Assembly (NCBI GenBank): GCA_964408235.1
Contig: CAYOYN010000006.1
Coordinates: 1-33,013 of the forward strand
Reading direction: 5' to 3'
Source of the DNA: SICU01 sp964408235
Lineage (GTDB): Archaea; Nanobdellota; Nanobdellia; Pacearchaeales; GW2011-AR1
Length of the DNA stretch: 33,013 nucleotides
Made by a program: the position numbers and the translations under genes
Shown: in pieces, positions 30,633-33,013 of the stretch
Layout of the letters: every line of letters starts with the position of its first letter
How positions within the stretch are numbered: position 1 is the first letter of the stretch
Notes under the pieces: generated by a model
Seen by the model: the letters and a program-made list of their open reading frames with translations, nothing else
Told to the model about the DNA's origin: nothing
The model's database searches: none

Positions 30633-31638
30633 TTTTTAACTCAAATCCTAGTGCTGATAATTCAAATCCTCTTGACTTCATTTCGACAATTTTTTCAAGG
30701 TTAGATTTAGTCATTTCCTTTCCCTCCTTAATTCGTGTAATGACACGATTCCAAGATGAAACCATCGGGCTATACTGTTCAAAGTATTCATCTGGCGTAT
30801 CAATTTGTTTTTCTACACCATTTTCATCTTTACAAGTGTAGAGCAATGATAGATATGGAGAGTATTGAATTTTCCAGTTTGTCTTAAACTTTTTAACATC
30901 CTTATCCCACAAAATCATTTCTTCTTTCGGTGGCAACTGGTCATTCTTGTAGAACTCAGTTACTTTAGCCAAATCTTCTTTAATTTCCTTTTCAAGAGCT
31001 GGAACGATTGAATCAATGCTGTATTGGAGTAATCGGCAATCATCACGGCATACATAGACAATATCTGTTGGGAGACCTGTTGAGAGAGCATATACTGCCC
31101 CTTGGAGCATGTGGTGAGTTCGTGGATTGTCCCTTGCAAGCAAATCTTCAAAGATATATGACCCTACTGACTTAATCTCGATAATCTTCTTAGGTAAACC
31201 ATCGGGATAATCGGTCTTAAAACGCTCTATAATCGCTTGTACGGGTTTTTTAATGAAATCTGGTATATCTTCTACTTCAATGCGTTTAAGGGCTTCATCG
31301 TAGTTTATATCACCTCCAGCAATGAAATCTATGCGTCCTGTGACTGGCAACATGCCCTCGTATTTCAATTCCACTCTGTCTTGTGTTGTGAAAGGAATAC
31401 CAGCACGAATCAATACAGTTTTAATAATCCATTCCCATATATCTCCTGCCATAAACTTTCGCATTGAACGAGAGTTTGGAGGGTTAGTATACTGAGTTCC
31501 TTTGAGCTTCAAGTATCTATCAATCATGCTTCCACCAAGTTCACTTGCCCAAAGTCTTTCTCGTGGTTCAATTTTACGGTCTGACCGCTCAAGTGAATCA
31601 TTCCATATAGACATTATTGACCAGTTTTGATTATCCAT
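30607..31638 (-). CDS. PD-(D/E)XK exonuclease (RecB/Cas4-like)
   Basis: The 343-residue protein carries the nuclease core in order: D104 in VTGRIDFIAGG, E154 and K156 in IIEIKSVGS, and Q179 in HHMLQGAVYAL, the RecB/Cas4-type signature. The N-terminal part (RERLWASELGGSMIDRYLKL; RKFMAGDIWEWII) also matches this class. It probably resects double-stranded ends for annealing with the ssDNA-binding proteins encoded next to it. Its start ATGGATAA overlaps the stop of the small gene upstream. No Cys cluster is visible, so an iron-sulfur site is not supported. Confidence 0.85.
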   Translation of the reverse strand: MDNQNWSIMSIWNDSLERSDRKIEPRERLWASELGGSMIDRYLKLKGTQYTNPPNSRSMRKFMAGDIWEWIIKTVLIRAGIPFTTQDRVELKYEGMLPVTGRIDFIAGGDINYDEALKRIEVEDIPDFIKKPVQAIIERFKTDYPDGLPKKIIEIKSVGSYIFEDLLARDNPRTHHMLQGAVYALSTGLPTDIVYVCRDDCRLLQYSIDSIVPALEKEIKEDLAKVTEFYKNDQLPPKEEMILWDKDVKKFKTNWKIQYSPYLSLLYTCKDENGVEKQIDTPDEYFEQYSPMVSSWNRVITRIKEGKEMTKSNLEKIVEMKSRGFELSALGFELKNETKSTAS

Positions 31639-31774
31639 TGTTTTTCATTTTAGCTTTTAAAATGCGAATATCTTCAATATCTTTTTTAACCCATTTAGCT
31701 GCGTCTGATAATGCAACTAAATCTACTTCAAGTGCTTTTTCTAAATCTGCCAATTCTTTTTTATATTCTTCCAT
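31631..31774 (-). CDS. Small coiled-coil protein (47 aa)
   Basis: The frame encodes MEEYKKELADLEKALEVDLV and continues ALSDAAKWVKKDIEDIRILK, a heptad-rich helix, ending KAKMKNNG. It overlaps the exonuclease start by 8 bases and follows the 37-residue acidic gene by 3 bases, so the three are one translation unit. Its role is unknown; a dimerising accessory peptide is likely. Confidence 0.55.
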   Translation of the reverse strand: MEEYKKELADLEKALEVDLVALSDAAKWVKKDIEDIRILKAKMKNNG

Positions 31775-31777
31775 AAA

Positions 31778-31891
31778 TTATTCTTCGTCTACTCGGTTAT
31801 CTTCTTCGACCTCTACTTCTCCCAACATTGGTGTATCTTCTAAATCTCTATTCCTTAGCTCTTCTTTGTGTTGTTCTGGTATGTTTTCCAT
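31778..31891 (-). CDS. Small acidic protein (37 aa)
   Basis: The frame ATG 31891 to TAA 31778 encodes MENIPEQHKEELRNRDLEDT, then PMLGEVEVEEDNRVDEE. About one third of the residues are Glu or Asp. It is the first gene after the promoter at 31924-31969 and lies directly before the coiled-coil gene and exonuclease. It could be an acidic inhibitor or a coupling peptide; no family is recognised. Confidence 0.5.
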   Translation of the reverse strand: MENIPEQHKEELRNRDLEDTPMLGEVEVEEDNRVDEE

Positions 31892-31923
31892 AAGTAACTC
31901 GTGATTATTTCTATTACCTATTC

Positions 31924-31969
31924 ATTATAGCGATATACAAATGTAATGCAATAGATACCTGTGGAAAAC
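31924..31969 (-). promoter_or_regulatory. Promoter with DnaA-box-like element (copy 7)
   Basis: On the minus strand GTTTTCCACAGGTAT is followed by TTGCAT (31951-31946), a 16-base spacer and TATAAT (31929-31924), then GAATA. Compared with copy 6, the 20-base stretch ending at TAT is identical, and both -10 boxes are followed by GAATA. The leader to the ATG at 31891 is about 26 bases and lacks a Shine-Dalgarno sequence. This is the best promoter of the set apart from the one at 32730. Confidence 0.7.
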
Positions 31970-31972
31970 TTT

Positions 31973-32236
31973 TTATATGTTTTGAGCTATAAATCTAAGG
32001 ATATATTCAGAAAGAATATCGGCATTTAAAAATTCTCCATTTACTTTTCTACAAGAACCATTGTTGTTATCTACTAGACTTCCAGTAGTATGATACCAGT
32101 CCCAAAAGCGTTCAGTTTCTTCGCTACGAATACGAAATTGATAATAGTTCATAATTTCTACTTCAAAGCCAAATGCTTGTTCAAGAAGTTCTTTTGATTT
32201 TTCTATATTTATCCTATTTTTGTATTTTTTACTCAT
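31973..32236 (-). CDS. Phage protein with DWYHTTGSLV motif
   Basis: The 87-residue protein contains FGFEVEIMNYYQFRIRSEET, then RFWDWYHTTGSLVDNNNGS. The DWYHTTGSLV stretch recurs, as far as I recall, in small proteins of many unrelated phages and mobile elements. Function is not known. It is the second gene of the first early operon and its start overlaps the end of the 32229 gene by 8 bases. Confidence 0.65.
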   Translation of the reverse strand: MSKKYKNRINIEKSKELLEQAFGFEVEIMNYYQFRIRSEETERFWDWYHTTGSLVDNNNGSCRKVNGEFLNADILSEYILRFIAQNI

Positions 32237-32423
32237 ATTTTTGATGATTAGATACTCTTCCCCCCTTTTGCTCTAGATACCTAGTAACGGCTCGTATGGT
32301 TTCATAGATTGGTTGTGTACTCCGATACTTATCATAAGGCACGGACAGAGGAAAATGATTTAACATTTTAACTGGGGTAAAGGAACTGTTTTCCCGTGCT
32401 TTCCCATAAATACCTGAATACAC
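32229..32423 (-). CDS. Small unknown protein, first gene of early operon
   Basis: The 64-residue frame as drawn uses GTG at 32423 (MYSGIYGKARENSSFTPVK); the first in-frame ATG at 32366 gives a 45-residue protein (MLNHFPLSVPYDKYRSTQPI). The C-terminal half is basic and helical (ETIRAVTRYLEQKGGRVS). It lies about 175 bases downstream of the structured RNA and terminator, so it would be the first protein expressed if the terminator is read through. The gene is plausible but its start is open. Confidence 0.45.
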   Translation of the reverse strand: MYSGIYGKARENSSFTPVKMLNHFPLSVPYDKYRSTQPIYETIRAVTRYLEQKGGRVSNHQKYE

Positions 32424-32595
32424 TTTAGGTTAGAAGAGTGGTTTTACTTGCGTACCCTTAAAGCAAGGTTCTCTATGAAGATGTTTAGATGTGCCTGTGG
32501 GGAACAGAAAGTGTCTGCTGCAGCATTACTTTCTCATTTTTCCTATGGCTCTAGCTCTATAGGTAAATGTTTCTATATTCCCAATAGACACACCT
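32424..32595. other. Non-coding stretch with two DNA inverted repeats
   Basis: No convincing gene is visible. The stretch holds AGAAAGT/ACTTTCT (32506-32512 with 32528-32534) around a perfect palindrome TGCTGCAGCA (32516-32525), and CCTAT/ATAGG (32542-32546 with 32559-32563). Next to the first lies a degenerate copy of the DnaA-box-like element (GTTCCCCACAGG, 32505-32494). Together these could be a regulator-binding or replication-origin-like site. Confidence 0.45.
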
Positions 32596-32723
32596 AATAA
32601 AAAAACCCTTTCACGGGAGCTTGAGCCTTCGGATTAAACCGAACGGGGATTTCTCCCACTCAAGCACACCATGAAAAGGTTGTTTAAATCTTTAGGTGTT
32701 CCCGTGGCAAGCAAATTGCTTAC
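32596..32723 (-). ncRNA. Structured leader RNA with terminator and possible alternative fold
   Basis: Starting about 7 bases after the -10 box at 32730, the RNA would run about 125 bases to GTTTTTTTATT at 32605-32596. Its core is a three-way junction: GCUUGAG/CUCAAGC (32665-32659 with 32625-32619), a GGGA-GAAA-UCCC hairpin with a GNRA loop (32657-32646) and UUCGG/CCGAA (32643-32639 with 32632-32628). An outer stem CCUUUUCAUGG/CCGUGAAAGG closes it before the U-run. CACGGGA near the 5' end (32706-32700) can instead pair with UCCCGUG (32618-32612), which would break the terminator stem. The G-U pair and the GNRA loop exist only in the minus-strand RNA. Confidence 0.65.
32709..32721. promoter_or_regulatory. 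Perfect palindrome at transcription start
   Basis: AAGCAAATTGCTT is a 13-base palindrome around one central base. It lies at the predicted start of the RNA made from the promoter at 32730-32757, the usual place for a repressor operator; it could also form a small 5' hairpin in the RNA. Confidence 0.4.
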
Positions 32724-32729
32724 ATATAA

Positions 32730-32774
32730 ATAATAGCAAATACACAAATACAGTCAAGTCTTATATGTGGATAA
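32730..32774 (-). promoter_or_regulatory. Strong early promoter with perfect DnaA box
   Basis: On the minus strand TTATCCACA (32774-32766), 8 bases, TTGACT (32757-32752), a 16-base spacer and TATTAT (32735-32730) preceded by TGC make the best sigma70-type promoter I see in the window. The distance from CCACA to the -35 and the spacer length equal those of copies 6 and 7. It drives the structured RNA and, on read-through, the early genes. Confidence 0.75.
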
Positions 32775-32779
32775 ACCTA

Positions 32780-32926
32780 TTAAATACGCACTAGCACTTT
32801 CTCCTCTAAGCGTTTATTGATAATGTCTATGTATTCTTGTTCTTTTTCTATAAGGATGTAGTTGCGGTTGAGATTTTGACACGCTACACCAGTTTTATAA
32901 TCTCCAGTTTCTTTTAAAATTTTCAT
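32780..32926 (-). pseudogene. C-terminal fragment of a DNA methyltransferase-like protein
   Basis: The frame encodes 48 residues, with TGVACQNLNRNYILIEKEQE followed by YIDIINKRLEEK. In N6-adenine or N4-cytosine methyltransferases, the region after the SAM-binding motif (DPFMGSGTTGVACKNLNRNF and the like) looks just like this; here ETGDY stands where the DPFxGxG loop should be. The catalytic and cofactor sites are therefore absent from this reading frame. It overlaps the end of the HNH gene by 32 bases in another frame. It is either a relic left by recombination or a very small protein of changed function. Confidence 0.6.
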
Positions 32927-33011
32927 ATACTCTTTTAATAAAATTGATAAACTCTTGCTCTGACATTGTATTTTTTGCTGTGTTGCAGTATTTACAACAA
33001 GTCTCTACGTT
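32895..33011 (-). CDS. HNH endonuclease, C-terminal part cut by window edge
   Basis: The visible 38 residues read NVETCCKYCNTAKNTMSEQE and then FINFIKRVYENFKRNWRL. This is the end of an HNH nuclease in which CCKYCN supplies the final zinc cysteines and metal-site Asn of the finger, followed by the usual helix (EEFINFIKRVY). The rest of the gene lies beyond the right edge. The end overlaps the methyltransferase-like fragment by 32 bases. The visible part looks intact. Confidence 0.65.
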   Translation of the reverse strand, partial: NVETCCKYCNTAKNTMSEQEFINFIKRVYENFKRNWRL

Positions 33012-33013
33012 GT

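Noticed and set aside
32475..32597. Plus-strand frame of 40 aa (MKMFRCACGEQKV...)
   Set aside because: It overlaps both inverted repeats and a degenerate element copy, has no promoter and no recognisable fold; chance is more likely.
32619..32665. tRNA or hammerhead ribozyme in the three-way junction
   Set aside because: No anticodon arm, T-loop consensus or CCA end, and no CUGAUGA/GAAA hammerhead core.
1..33013. CRISPR array, insertion sequence, integrase or attachment site
   Set aside because: No regularly spaced repeats, transposase, integrase or tRNA-linked direct repeats were seen.
1..33013. Recoded stop codons
   Set aside because: Genes of known families run full length and end at TAA, TAG or TGA in the expected places, so the standard code fits.

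Overview
The window reads as most of the genome of a tailed double-stranded DNA phage, probably a short-tailed podovirus. It has a small and large terminase, portal, scaffold, HK97-type capsid protein, head-tail adaptor, beta-rich tail proteins, two long internal or ejection-type proteins, a 1312-residue tail fibre and a lysis block. I see no tape measure, sheath or baseplate genes. The DNA is AT-rich and the standard genetic code fits. Almost every gene lies on the minus strand. No integrase, DNA polymerase, RNA polymerase or tRNA is visible, so replication genes must lie outside the window or come from the host.

Layout in the direction of transcription, right to left. (1) 33013-32780: the end of an HNH endonuclease overlapping a methyltransferase-like C-terminal fragment. 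(2) 32774-32596: the best promoter of the window, then a short structured RNA ending in a terminator, with a possible alternative fold. (3) 32423-28859: early genes, including a RecB/Cas4-like exonuclease, two candidate ssDNA-binding proteins, a winged-helix protein and a membrane-anchored lysozyme-like protein. (4) 28195-25990: a run of small, mostly unknown genes, several with paired cysteines. (5) 25912-16586: packaging and head genes. (6) 16572-6482: tail, internal virion and fibre genes. (7) 6497-3893: lysis genes: holin, papain-like peptidase fused to a peptidoglycan-binding domain, another small membrane protein and a secreted lysozyme-like transglycosylase. (8) 3879-3131: a control region with the only clear rightward gene pair, a bidirectional terminator and a candidate small leader RNA. 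(9) 3082-1: nucleic-acid enzymes (metallophosphoesterase, metallopeptidase, HTH, HNH and VRR-NUC proteins) and a gene cut by the left edge.

Two features stand out. First, a 12-base element, GTTTTCCACAGG on the minus strand, which fits the DnaA-box consensus TTWTNCACA, recurs between genes, always in the same orientation and next to promoter-like sequences. In three promoters (29006, 31924, 32730) it sits exactly 8 bases upstream of the -35 box with a 16-base spacer. Second, ribosome binding sites are almost absent: starts follow A/T-rich leaders, and several -10 boxes lie only 6-8 bases before the start codon, which would give leaderless mRNAs.

The host cannot be read directly. The peptidoglycan-binding domain at the end of the 335-residue endolysin, the two SLT-like lysozyme proteins and the fibre shaft resemble, from memory, proteins common in Parcubacteria/Patescibacteria genomes. 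The lack of Shine-Dalgarno sites would also fit Bacteroidota. I favour a Patescibacteria-like host with low to moderate confidence.
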